Positions 35,154 through 42,955 of a stretch of 64,000 nucleotides of DNA are shown here, one piece after another (the first letter of the stretch is position 1; every line of letters starts with the position of its first letter). Source of the stretch: DASZYF01 sp035545535. Lineage in GTDB: Bacteria; Actinomycetota; Actinomycetes; Mycobacteriales; CAJCIY01. Under the pieces are notes generated by a model. The model saw nothing but the letters and a program-made list of their open reading frames with translations. It was not told the DNA's origin and searched no databases. The stretch is taken from NCBI GenBank assembly GCA_035545535.1, contig DASZYF010000142.1:1-64000 (forward strand). The letters are read 5' to 3'. A program made the translations under genes and the position numbers.

Positions 35154-36176
35154 ATGGACCTCGAGCCCGATGCGGACATGCGCGATGCGCGGGCGGCGAT
35201 CCGTGCGCTGCTGAACGGTGAGTGCTCCCCCGCGGTCGTCCGCGCGCACGTCGAGAGCGGCACGCCGGCCACGTCGCTGATCGAGCGGCTCATGGCGGAC
35301 GGCTGGTGCGACCTCGAGCTGCCGGGTGATCTGCTCGTCGCGGGCGTCGTCGCCGAGGAGCTCGGCCGCGCCGTCGCACCGGTCGCCTGGTTGCCGCGCA
35401 TGGCGGCGCGCGCCGTGGCCGGTGCGGACACGACGGCCACGGCCCTCGCCGTGAGCGAGGGTGGTCCCGGCTTCGTCCCGCAGCCGGTCACGACCGCGGT
35501 CGTCGAGGGACGGCTGGTGGGCACGAAGACGGCCGTGCTCGGCTGCGACGGCAGCGAGGCGATCGTCGTCATCGGGCGCGACGCGGATGCGCGCCTCGGC
35601 GCCTGGGTCGTGGAGCCGGAGCACTACGTCGCGACCCCGGTGACGCCGATGGACGCCACCCGCCCTTGGGCCGACGTCACCGTCGACGCTCCCGCGGGCG
35701 CCTCCGTCGCCGCCGACCCCGAGCTGCGCGACGGGCTGGGCACGGCGCTCGCGCTGCAGGCCGCGGAGACGGTCGGCGTCTGCCAGCGGCTGCTGGACGA
35801 CACCGTCGCGTACGTCAGCGTGCGCGAGCAGTTCGGCAAGCCGGTCGGCTCGTTCCAGGGCCTGCAGCACACGCTCGCCGAGGCCCACCTGCTCAACGAA
35901 CGGGCGCGCGGAGCGACGACGCTCGCGCTGCTGTCCGTGTTCGAGCGCGACCCGCAGGCGCCGCTCGCGGTGGCCTCCGCCTGCGTCGCCACGAAGGACG
36001 CCGCCGTGCGCATGGCGCGCGACGCGCTGCAATCGCACGGCGGCATCGGCTACACCTGGGAGCACGACCTGCACTTCCCGCTGAAGCGGGCCCGCGCGAA
36101 CGCGCTGATGTGGGGCACCGCCGCCTGGCACCGCCAGCGCGTCGCCGACCTCCTCGGCCTCCCGGCCGCCTCCTGA
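35154..36176 (+). CDS. Acyl-CoA dehydrogenase, short (beta-type) subunit
   Basis: 340 residues. The N-terminal half is divergent and lacks the WCxGxSEPxAGSD flavin signature. The C-terminal half is well conserved: VSVREQFGKPVGSFQGLQHTLAEAH, and ALQSHGGIGYTWEHDLHFPLKRA near residue 300. In steroid-degrading actinobacteria such short FadE proteins pair with a long FadE in alpha2-beta2 enzymes sharing one FAD site. The obvious alpha partner is the gene at 36,766, on the other side of the thioesterase. It lies directly behind tetR, so both are likely induced together. Confidence 0.88.
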   Translation: MDLEPDADMRDARAAIRALLNGECSPAVVRAHVESGTPATSLIERLMADGWCDLELPGDLLVAGVVAEELGRAVAPVAWLPRMAARAVAGADTTATALAVSEGGPGFVPQPVTTAVVEGRLVGTKTAVLGCDGSEAIVVIGRDADARLGAWVVEPEHYVATPVTPMDATRPWADVTVDAPAGASVAADPELRDGLGTALALQAAETVGVCQRLLDDTVAYVSVREQFGKPVGSFQGLQHTLAEAHLLNERARGATTLALLSVFERDPQAPLAVASACVATKDAAVRMARDALQSHGGIGYTWEHDLHFPLKRARANALMWGTAAWHRQRVADLLGLPAAS

Positions 36177-36179
36177 GGC

Positions 36180-36713
36180 CTACAGGTCCGGCGCGGTGGG
36201 GTCGCGCACGAGGTCCGGCTTCAGCGCCTGACGGACGTTCACGACCATCGCGCTGAAGTCGCTCACCGCGACGACGTGCCCCTCGGCATCCACCACCTGG
36301 CAGTCGATGATGATCAGCGTGCGACCGGCACGCAGCACCGTCGAGACGGCATCGACGTAGTCGCCCTTCGGGCGCCCGAGGTAGCGCACATGCATGTCGG
36401 CGGTCACGATCGTCTGCTCGCCCGGCGTGAACCCGCTGCCGATCGCCGCGCACGTCCCCGCCGACACGTCGACCAGGGTCGCGATCGCACCGCCGTGCAG
36501 GTTGCCGGTCGCGTTGAGCGCGTTGCCGGCGATCGGGAGGCGGGCGCGGACTCCGTCGGGCCCGGCCTCGATGAGGCTGATGTCGAGGTGCGCGTGCAGC
36601 GGGGTCTGCCGCTGGAAGTCGTTGACCCGCTTCTGGTCCGCGGCACTCAGGTCCTGCAGCCGCCAGTCCGGACCGGTCCGCATGGTCATGACGTTCCGCT
36701 GCTCGTCGCCCAC
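36180..36713 (-). CDS. PaaI-like hotdog-fold acyl-CoA thioesterase
   Basis: 177 residues. The hotdog core has NATGNLHGGAIATLVDVSAG with Asn71, His73, Gly74 and Asp82 in the positions typical of PaaI/4-hydroxybenzoyl-CoA thioesterases, followed by the strand-rich VTADMHVRYLGRPKGDYVDA. It hydrolyses acyl-CoA to release CoA, probably relieving dead-end thioesters in the surrounding pathway. The GTG at 36713 follows TAGCGT by six bases, so a leaderless message is likely; ATGs at 36689 and 36683 are alternatives. Divergent from an acyl-CoA dehydrogenase across operator B. Confidence 0.87.
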   Translation of the reverse strand: MGDEQRNVMTMRTGPDWRLQDLSAADQKRVNDFQRQTPLHAHLDISLIEAGPDGVRARLPIAGNALNATGNLHGGAIATLVDVSAGTCAAIGSGFTPGEQTIVTADMHVRYLGRPKGDYVDAVSTVLRAGRTLIIIDCQVVDAEGHVVAVSDFSAMVVNVRQALKPDLVRDPTAPDL

Positions 36714-36719
36714 GGCCCG

Positions 36720-36725
36720 ACGCTA
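36720..36725 (-). promoter_or_regulatory. -10 box TAGCGT of the thioesterase promoter
   Basis: On the minus strand TAGCGT is followed by six bases and the GTG at 36713. Operator B begins at the very next base upstream, so a bound repressor would cover the spacer and -35 region. Confidence 0.6.
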
Positions 36726-36745
36726 CCCTGACGCGAACGTCAGGG
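36726..36745. promoter_or_regulatory. Operator site B, CCCTGAC-N6-GTCAGGG
   Basis: A perfect 7-bp inverted repeat around the spacer GCGAAC, between the divergent thioesterase and acyl-CoA dehydrogenase genes. It abuts the thioesterase -10 box and lies 20 bases before the acyl-CoA dehydrogenase ATG. Confidence 0.8.
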
Positions 36746-36765
36746 ATCGGCGGCGGGAGGGTGAG

Positions 36766-37923
36766 ATGGCGCGGCGCAACGAGACACCCGAGGTCGCGGC
36801 CTTCCGCGCCGAGCTGCGCGCCTGGCTCGCCGCGAACCTCGACGACGCGACACGTGAGGCCGCCCGGGGCGGCGGGTTCGCCACCGGCGAGAACCTCGCG
36901 ACGATGCGGGCGTGGCAGAAGCGCATCGACGACGCCGGCTTCTCCGCCATCACCTGGCCGGTCGAGCACGGCGGGCGGGGGGCTGGGCCGCTCGAGCAGG
37001 CCGCGTACGCCGAGGAGATGAGCGAGGCCGGCGCGCCCGGCACGCTCAACCCGATCGGCATGGCGAACATCGCGCCGTCGATCATGCAGTGGGGAACGCT
37101 TGAGCAACAGGCCTTCTACCTGCCGCGGATGCGCAACGGCACCGACGTGTGGTGCCAGGGCTTCAGCGAGCCCGGCGCGGGCAGCGACCTCGCGTCGCTG
37201 TCGACGAAGGCCGTGCGCGACGGTGACGACTACGTCGTGTCCGGGCAGAAGGTCTGGACCTCGATGGCGCACATCGCCGACTGGTGCGAGCTGCTCGTGC
37301 GCACGACGCCGCTCGACCAGGCGCCGAAGCACAAAGGCCTGTCGGTCCTCATCGTCGACATGCACGCGCCGGGCGTGACGGTCCGGCCGCTGCTCACCCT
37401 CACCGGCGACCACGAGTTCAACGAGGTCTTCTTCGACGACGTGCGCGTGCCCGCGACCGCGTTGCTCGGCCCGCCGGACCAGGGCTGGCGCGTCGCGATG
37501 ACCACGCTGAACAACGAGCGCGCCGGTGTGCTCACGCTCGCCATCGGCGCGCGCAAGAAGGTCGGCGACCTCATCACGTCCGCGCACGACCGCGGCAACG
37601 CGGGCGACCCCGTCGTGCGCCAGGCGCTCGCGCGGTCCTGGGTCGCGGCCGAGGTGCTCGCGCTGCTCGGCGAGGAGTCGATCGCCGCCGCCGCTGCGGG
37701 GCAGGAGGCCGGTGCCGTCGCCAGCCTCGGCAAGCTGGTGTGGGCCGACGCCGACGCCGCGGCGTGCGCCGCGGCCGAGGTCGTGCTCGGCCCCGACGCG
37801 GCGAGCGGCTCGTGGGGTCGGCAGCGCAGCTACCACCCGGCGATGTCCATCGCCGGTGGCACGACCGCGGTCAACAAGGGTGTCGTCGCGACGCAGGTGC
37901 TGGGCCTTCCCCGCTCCCGCTGA
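36766..37923 (+). CDS. Acyl-CoA dehydrogenase, long (alpha-type) subunit
   Basis: 385 residues. The complete set of alpha-type motifs is present: ITWPVEHGGRGAGPLEQAAYAEEM, WCQGFSEPGAGSDLASL, SGQKVWTSMAHIADWCELLVRT, FNEVFFDDVRVP and the C-terminal SIAGGTTAVNKGVVATQVLGLP. The end deviates from the usual GTxEVQRNIIAERVLGLP in having AVNKGVVATQ. FAD-dependent dehydrogenation of an acyl-CoA, probably with the short subunit at 35,154. The ATG has a GGGAGGGTGAG ribosome-binding site and lies just behind operator B. Confidence 0.92.
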   Translation: MARRNETPEVAAFRAELRAWLAANLDDATREAARGGGFATGENLATMRAWQKRIDDAGFSAITWPVEHGGRGAGPLEQAAYAEEMSEAGAPGTLNPIGMANIAPSIMQWGTLEQQAFYLPRMRNGTDVWCQGFSEPGAGSDLASLSTKAVRDGDDYVVSGQKVWTSMAHIADWCELLVRTTPLDQAPKHKGLSVLIVDMHAPGVTVRPLLTLTGDHEFNEVFFDDVRVPATALLGPPDQGWRVAMTTLNNERAGVLTLAIGARKKVGDLITSAHDRGNAGDPVVRQALARSWVAAEVLALLGEESIAAAAAGQEAGAVASLGKLVWADADAAACAAAEVVLGPDAASGSWGRQRSYHPAMSIAGGTTAVNKGVVATQVLGLPRSR

Positions 37924-37962
37924 CGCCGGCGCAGCGGGAGGGTGCCGCGCGCGCCGCGCGCC

Positions 37963-37968
37963 TACGCT
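37963..37968 (+). promoter_or_regulatory. -10 box TACGCT of a probable leaderless promoter (DinB-like gene)
   Basis: TACGCT is followed by seven bases and the ATG at 37976. No ribosome-binding site is present. Confidence 0.5.
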
Positions 37969-37975
37969 GCGGGCG

Positions 37976-38557
37976 ATGGACGTGCGCACCGACCGCGTAG
38001 GGCTGCTGCTCGACCAGCTCGACTCGAGCATCGACTTCGCGCGCGAGCGCCTCACCGGGCTCACCGACGACGAGATGATGTGGGAGCCGGTCCGGGGCTG
38101 CTTCTCCGTTCGTCGCCGGGGTGACGCGCGGTCACCCCGCCCTGTCGGGGCGGGCGACTGGGTGCTCGACTGGGGCGTCGACGACGGCGCACCCGAGCCG
38201 TTCACCACCATCGCGTGGCGGCTGGGTCATCTCGGTGCCGGCACCGCCGGCCGGTGGGAGTGGACCTTCGGTGACCGCCGCGCCGACATGGATGCGGACT
38301 ACCCGTACAGCGCGTCGGCCGACGCGATGCTGGCCGAGCTGTGGGCCTGGCTGCAGCGCTGGCGTGAGGGCGTGGACGGCCTCACCGACGAGCAGCTCGA
38401 CACGGTCGGCTTCGGCCAGTACCCGCACGGGCTCGACCCCGACCTGCCGATCATCGCCATCGTCTGGTGGGTGAACCGCGAGGTCATCCACCACCTCGCG
38501 GAGGCGGCGACCCTGCGCGATCTCTACGCGAACCGGGCCTCGCTCGGCGCGGGGTGA
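37976..38557 (+). CDS. DinB-like domain protein
   Basis: 193 residues forming the four-helix DinB/YfiT-type fold. Helix 1 holds LLLDQLDSSIDFARERLTGLTDDEMMWEPV. The putative metal-site histidines are in IAWRLGHLG and in NREVIHHLAEAATLRDLY. Such proteins are often metal-dependent thiol-S-transferases (mycothiol or bacillithiol); the substrate is unknown. Start is set at the ATG at 37976 behind a TACGCT box. Its coding sequence contains two tandem hairpins at 38118-38154. Not obviously linked to the catabolic genes. Confidence 0.8.
   Translation: MDVRTDRVGLLLDQLDSSIDFARERLTGLTDDEMMWEPVRGCFSVRRRGDARSPRPVGAGDWVLDWGVDDGAPEPFTTIAWRLGHLGAGTAGRWEWTFGDRRADMDADYPYSASADAMLAELWAWLQRWREGVDGLTDEQLDTVGFGQYPHGLDPDLPIIAIVWWVNREVIHHLAEAATLRDLYANRASLGAG
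38118..38154. repeat. Two tandem GC hairpins inside the DinB-like gene
   Basis: GGGGTGAC (38118-38125) pairs with GTCACCCC (38131-38138) around a five-base loop. Overlapping its end, CCCGCCC (38136-38142) pairs with GGGCGGG (38148-38154), again with a five-base loop. The segment encodes an Arg/Pro-rich loop of the protein, so it may be a tolerated palindromic insertion. Confidence 0.6.
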
Positions 38558-38596
38558 GGCCGCCGATCTACCGCTGATCTTGCCGTCCCGCTACCG

Positions 38597-40888
38597 CTAG
38601 TGCGCGACGACGAGGGTTCCGCGCGCGGTCGTGTGCCGTCCGTCGCGACCCACGAGTGACCGTCCGGCCGCGGAAGCGGTGAACGTCCACTGATACGTAC
38701 CGGCCGCCGCGGTCCGCGCGCCGTTCCAGCGCACCGAGACACCGCCGGTCAGCGAGGTGCCGTGCCGATGCATGGCGATGTGGCCGCGAGCCGAACGAAG
38801 CGTCATCGTCCACGTGGTGAGGGTGCGGCTGGTCATGACCCGTAGCACCGCGGCACGGTTGCGCACCAGCTTGGGCGCGAGAACGCCCAGCAGCCGCGGT
38901 CCGTCACCCGCGACCGCCGGGTTCGGAAGGAGATGGACGTTCCCGTCGTCGCCTATCCACGCGATGAAGTCGTCATCCGCCGCGAGGTAGTAGCGACCGG
39001 GGACGAAGAGGTGGCCGAGTCCGACCTCGGTGTCGGCGCCCGAGCCGAGGTCGATGACGTGCACGGTGTGGTCGTCGGAGGTCAGCACGACCGCCGAGCC
39101 GTCGAGCAGGCGCACCTCCCGCGCAGGCACGGGCAGCGACACGGTGCGGTCAACGCTGTCATCGGGCCGGAGGTGGACGGCCGTGGCATACGTAGAATCG
39201 ACGATGTTGCCGTCGTGGAACTGGCTGAAGCCCCAGAGCACCCAGTCACCCCTGATCTGGATGACGTCCGGAGCTTGGAGTCCGTCGACGGCGTCGGTCA
39301 CCGGCGGACGCAGCTCGACGTCGGGCCGGTCCGGGTGGGCCAAGTCGTGCAGCCACACGGAGGTCCTCGCGCCCTTCCGGACGGCGCGATCCCCGTCGAT
39401 GACATCACAGCCGGGAAGCTCGAGCGGTGCGGCCTGGGGCGCGGCGAGGTCGTACACCCAGGTCTTCTGGATGCCCCAGCACACGGAGACCCGGTTGCCC
39501 GACAACGTCGGGTTCATCGGCGTCGCCTGGAAACGGCGCCGGAACAGCACTGCACCGCCCGCGGTGGTGTCGTAGACGACGAGCTCGGAAGCCATGCCAC
39601 GGACCTGGCGAAGGATCGCGACTCGTCCGCCGGACACCGACGGACGCGTCCCGGTCACCGGCGTCGCAGGAAGGGCCGGCAGCGGTGTCGCTACCAACGC
39701 GCCTCCCGTCCGCCGTACCGCGATCTGTCGTGCCCGCAGTCGGTTCGCGATCGGCTCCTGATAGCCGACGAAACCAGGAGCGGCGTAGATCGACTGGGGC
39801 CCCACCGAACCGGCAAGGCTGACGAGAGGTCCCCTCCCTGCGGCGCCTGGGTTGACCGCGTAGATCCCTGCAGTGCTCGCATCGCCCGGCCAGACCTCGG
39901 CGAAACCGTCACCCCACGGCACGACCTCGCCCAGGGCGGCGTCGCTCGCCACGCACCGCGCGGCCGAGCACGTCACCGGGTGACCGTCAGCGCTGGTCCA
40001 TGCGAGCCCTGTCGCAGTGACGGCGAGGTTGGTGATCGGACCGCCAGTCGGCCAGGTGCGGACCGTCGAGAGGTCGGCTCGCGACGCCTGCACCACGTGC
40101 TGCGCAGCGGCGTCGTAGTAGTAGACGGAGTCGGTGGTGAGAGCGACCGGCCCGCTCGCGTTCGCCGGCAGCGGATGGAGGTTGTGCCAGAGCTCGCCGC
40201 TGGTGTCGGTGAAGTCGACGTACCCGGCGCCGGGCCCGCCGTTGGGCGTGGACGGGGGCGGGGGGAAGCCCGGCGCAACCGGGCCGGGGACGGCGTCGGG
40301 CGCCGACCAGGCGATCGCGGCCCCCGTCCGATCCGCGGATGCTGCCGTGACCTGCGCTCCGCCTCCGAAGTAGTCGAGCTCACGGCTGGTCCCGTCGAAG
40401 CGGTGCAGCATCACTGTGCTCGCGCCGGCCAGCCAGCCGTCGCCGGTGCCGGACAGGAACACCTCCCCGCCACCGCCCCCGCGCACCGCGCCGAGCGGGT
40501 GCGCAACGCCGTTCGGCATGAGGCGCGCCGACCATGCGGTTCCGATGTGCCCCGCACCCCAAGCCCCGGTGTACAGCACGTTGCCGACGATCTGCGCCTG
40601 CGGAGTGTCGCCGAGCGCGTAGGTGGCGCCGTCGCGCAAGCGCAGCGTCGCCTCACCAATGTTGTAGGCGGGCGAGCGGTACTCGACGAGCGCGTCGTCG
40701 GTTCCCGCCGCAACATCGATCTCGTTCGCCTTGCCGTCCGGCGCGGCGGGCAGCACCACCTCGCCAGGCGCAAGCGCGGTAGGCGTTTGCCGCGCCGCCG
40801 CTCGGGCGGCGGCGCTCGTCGGGGCCACGGACACCGGAAGGGCCGCGAGGACCGCCAGCAGCCACGTCAGCCAGCGGCGGGAGGCCAT
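38597..40888 (-). CDS. Secreted propeller-like protein of unknown function
   Basis: 763 residues with a signal peptide after the ATG at 40888 (hydrophobic WLTWLLAVLAALPVSVAPTSA). The long middle part is beta-rich, with repeated short strands and phrases such as NLAVTATGLAWTSADGH, WGDGFAEVWPGDASTAGIYAV and VLLTSDDHTVHVIDLGSG, suggesting one or two beta-propellers. The last 90 residues resemble a FlgD-type Ig domain (VRWNGARTAAAGTYQWTFTASAAGRSL). Few cysteines, no catalytic motif recognised. Its G+C content and codon use look slightly lower than those of its neighbours. It could be a surface binding or scaffolding protein; I assign no function. Confidence 0.7.
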   Translation of the reverse strand: MASRRWLTWLLAVLAALPVSVAPTSAAARAAARQTPTALAPGEVVLPAAPDGKANEIDVAAGTDDALVEYRSPAYNIGEATLRLRDGATYALGDTPQAQIVGNVLYTGAWGAGHIGTAWSARLMPNGVAHPLGAVRGGGGGEVFLSGTGDGWLAGASTVMLHRFDGTSRELDYFGGGAQVTAASADRTGAAIAWSAPDAVPGPVAPGFPPPPSTPNGGPGAGYVDFTDTSGELWHNLHPLPANASGPVALTTDSVYYYDAAAQHVVQASRADLSTVRTWPTGGPITNLAVTATGLAWTSADGHPVTCSAARCVASDAALGEVVPWGDGFAEVWPGDASTAGIYAVNPGAAGRGPLVSLAGSVGPQSIYAAPGFVGYQEPIANRLRARQIAVRRTGGALVATPLPALPATPVTGTRPSVSGGRVAILRQVRGMASELVVYDTTAGGAVLFRRRFQATPMNPTLSGNRVSVCWGIQKTWVYDLAAPQAAPLELPGCDVIDGDRAVRKGARTSVWLHDLAHPDRPDVELRPPVTDAVDGLQAPDVIQIRGDWVLWGFSQFHDGNIVDSTYATAVHLRPDDSVDRTVSLPVPAREVRLLDGSAVVLTSDDHTVHVIDLGSGADTEVGLGHLFVPGRYYLAADDDFIAWIGDDGNVHLLPNPAVAGDGPRLLGVLAPKLVRNRAAVLRVMTSRTLTTWTMTLRSARGHIAMHRHGTSLTGGVSVRWNGARTAAAGTYQWTFTASAAGRSLVGRDGRHTTARGTLVVAH

Positions 40889-41233
40889 GAGGGCATGGTG
40901 GCGCCACGGGCCCCGCGGCGGACGGGAATCGCCAAGATGACCGCTCCCTTGCCCCCGATCGGCCGCTCGGGGGCAGCCGGAGCCCATGCGATCAGCCGTG
41001 GACCGCACCACACTCGTGAAGGCGGCACGCCCGGATGTGTCGTCGCGCATCGGCTCCCCCGCCGGCATCAACGACGAGCTCTCGCCTTTGCTGAAGATGA
41101 CGGTGCCGCGCACGCTGCTCGGCCGCAGACTGGCCTCCGCCCGCCGAGATCAGCGGTGCGGCGCATTCAAGCCGAAAGCATCGGGCGGTCATCGGTTCTG
41201 CCTAGCACGCGGGTCTGACATCGCGGGGTCGCG

Positions 41234-41258
41234 ATTCTTGCTGTGGCACAGCAAGAAT
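41234..41258. repeat. Perfect 25-base palindrome upstream of the HNH gene
   Basis: ATTCTTGCTGTG (41234-41245), one central G, then the exact complement CACAGCAAGAAT (41247-41258). Its AT-rich composition stands out in this GC-rich DNA. It ends 15 bases before the -35 box of the HNH promoter, so it could bind a second regulator, or it may be a mobile-element remnant. Confidence 0.75.
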
Positions 41259-41273
41259 TCCTCGGTCAACCTC

Positions 41274-41302
41274 TTGACGTCCGGATGGATCGAACGTATG
41301 TT
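41274..41302 (+). promoter_or_regulatory. Promoter of the HNH gene, leaderless
   Basis: -35 TTGACG (41274-41279), 17-base spacer, -10 TATGTT (41297-41302). Six bases after the -10 box comes the ATG at 41309, so transcription should start at the A of the start codon. The best sigma-70-type promoter in the window. Confidence 0.75.
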
Positions 41303-41307
41303 CGATC
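41288..41307. promoter_or_regulatory. LexA (SOS) box overlapping the -10 region of the HNH gene
   Basis: GATCGAAC (41288-41295), spacer GTAT, GTTCGATC (41300-41307): a perfect 8-bp inverted repeat that contains CGAAC-N4-GTTCG, the Gram-positive/actinobacterial LexA box. It covers the -10 box, so LexA binding should repress the gene until DNA damage. Confidence 0.85.
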
Positions 41308-41308
41308 T

Positions 41309-42922
41309 ATGCGGGAGATGACTCGGGGCACGCCGTGGGCGGAGCTGGCCCGCGATGCGAGCGACCCGTTCCTGCAGCTGGGCGCCGACCCGGCCTTCGC
41401 CGCGGCGCTCGACGCCGCCCAGGCCGCGTGGGCCGCCGACGAGCCCCACGTCGATGCGGTCCGCCTCGCTCCCGACGGCGACGAGATCACGACCGTCGAG
41501 GACGAGCGGGCGCCGACCGTGCGCGAGCAGCTCGCCGACGCGGCCGGGGCCGACTTCGCGCGACGCATGGCGATCCTCGAGCAGATCGACCCGCGCGAGC
41601 TCGACGGCTGGGAGTCCGAGGAGCACGCCCGGCTCTGGGCCACCGTGGCGGCGCACGTCGCCTACCAGCAGATCGGGGCGCGCCTGGCGGTCGACGCGCG
41701 GTGCCGCTCTCCCAAGCAGGGCGGCGCGAGCTTCGCCGGCACCAGCCTCGCGGTCGCGGAGAAGGTGAGCCCCGGCACCGCGGACATCCGGCTCGCCGAC
41801 GCCCGGCAGGTCATCGACCGCCTGCCCGACCTCGTGGCCCTGCTCGGCGCCGGTGAGATCAGCGAGGCGCACCTGCGCAGGGTCCTCGAGGCGACGCGCA
41901 CGCTGTCCCGGGACGACTGCCTCACCGTGCAGGCACGGCTCGCCACGAAGGCCCCGCACCTCGCCCCAGGACAGCTCGGCCGGGTCGCCCGCCGGGCCGC
42001 GGCCGCGATCGACCCCGACGACTTCACCAAGCAGCACACGTCCGCTCGAGAGCATCGCTGCGCGTACGTGCGGCCCGGCGAGGACGGCATGGCGTTCCTA
42101 GGGATCAACGGCCCCGCCACGCAGATCGCGCTCGCCCACCTCTCCCTCGAACAGGCCGCGCGGGCGCTGCGCGCCGCCGGCGACCCGCGCACGCTCGACC
42201 AGCTGAGGTGCGACCTCGCCCTGGAGCGGCTGCAGGGGATGACCTTCGCCGATGCGCCCGCGCCGGCCGGTGACCCGGCCACGCCCCCGAGCCGCCGGAC
42301 CAAGCACGGCCGACCGGTCAAGGTCGTCGTGCACGTCGATCTGCGCACCCTGCTGCACGGCGCCAACACCCCGGGTGAGGTCACCGGCGTCGGACCCGTC
42401 CCGGCCGACATCGCCCGCGCGCTCGCGGCCGAGAGCAACGACTGGTGGCGCCTGGTCGTCGACCCGCGCTCCGGGGTGTGCCGCGACTACGGCCGGCTGA
42501 AGAAGCCCGGCCAGGACCTCACCGACCTCATCGTCGCCCGCGACGAGACGTGCCGGGCGCCCATGTGCGACAAGGACATCGACGACCTCGACCACGCAAC
42601 CGAACGACACCGCGACGGACTCACCACCGAGGCGAACCTCGAAGGCCTCTCGGCGCACTGCCACACCGTGAAGAGCGACGGCGGCTGGCAACCCACGCTG
42701 CATCCCGACGGCACGGTCACCTGGACCAGCCCGCACGGCACGGAGCACACCGTGCGGGCGAAGGACCACCGGCTCGACATCCGCAACGACCTCCAGCGTC
42801 GCCCCTTCTACGACATCGACACCTCGACGCTGCCCGCAGGACCTCGTCGCGACGCCATCGAGCAGATCCAGCGCGAGCTCGCCGAGCGGATCGCCGCCAT
42901 CCCCGACGAACCGCCGTACTGA
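41309..42922 (+). CDS. DUF222/HNH endonuclease domain protein (13E12 repeat family)
   Basis: 537 residues. The N-terminal 330 residues form the helical DUF222 region (VIDRLPDLVALLGAGEISEAHLRRVLEATR, ALRAAGDPRTLDQLRCDLALERLQG). The C-terminal HNH nuclease has Cys415/Cys420 and Asp428-His429, Asn443 and His452 in DLDHATERH ... EANLEGLSAHCHTVKS. These proteins are widespread in actinobacteria as repeated genes; REP13E12 members of mycobacteria are DNA-damage inducible, and some are phage integration targets. An SOS box overlaps the promoter here. The ATG at 41309 is chosen from the promoter geometry; an in-frame ATG at 41318 follows GGGAG and is the alternative. Confidence 0.9.
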   Translation: MREMTRGTPWAELARDASDPFLQLGADPAFAAALDAAQAAWAADEPHVDAVRLAPDGDEITTVEDERAPTVREQLADAAGADFARRMAILEQIDPRELDGWESEEHARLWATVAAHVAYQQIGARLAVDARCRSPKQGGASFAGTSLAVAEKVSPGTADIRLADARQVIDRLPDLVALLGAGEISEAHLRRVLEATRTLSRDDCLTVQARLATKAPHLAPGQLGRVARRAAAAIDPDDFTKQHTSAREHRCAYVRPGEDGMAFLGINGPATQIALAHLSLEQAARALRAAGDPRTLDQLRCDLALERLQGMTFADAPAPAGDPATPPSRRTKHGRPVKVVVHVDLRTLLHGANTPGEVTGVGPVPADIARALAAESNDWWRLVVDPRSGVCRDYGRLKKPGQDLTDLIVARDETCRAPMCDKDIDDLDHATERHRDGLTTEANLEGLSAHCHTVKSDGGWQPTLHPDGTVTWTSPHGTEHTVRAKDHRLDIRNDLQRRPFYDIDTSTLPAGPRRDAIEQIQRELAERIAAIPDEPPY

Positions 42923-42955
42923 CGCTCCGTGGCGTGCCGAGACGGCCTTGAGGCT

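Larger units (their letters stand above)
40889..41308. other. 420-base intergenic region upstream of the HNH gene
   Basis: No convincing gene. The first part should hold the promoter of the secreted propeller-like gene on the minus strand. The last 80 bases contain a perfect 25-base palindrome, a -35/-10 pair and an SOS box, listed separately. The segment is more AT-rich than the rest of the window. A short plus-strand open frame over 40,986-41,321 has no ribosome-binding site or recognisable product. Confidence 0.6.

Noticed and set aside
40986..41321. A 111-residue plus-strand open frame upstream of the HNH gene
   Set aside because: No ribosome-binding site, no recognisable domain, and it runs through the palindrome, promoter and SOS box.
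41309..42922. HNH gene as part of a homing element or prophage
   Set aside because: No integrase, terminase or intron-like structure is near; the DUF222/HNH architecture with an SOS box is the common chromosomal 13E12 type.
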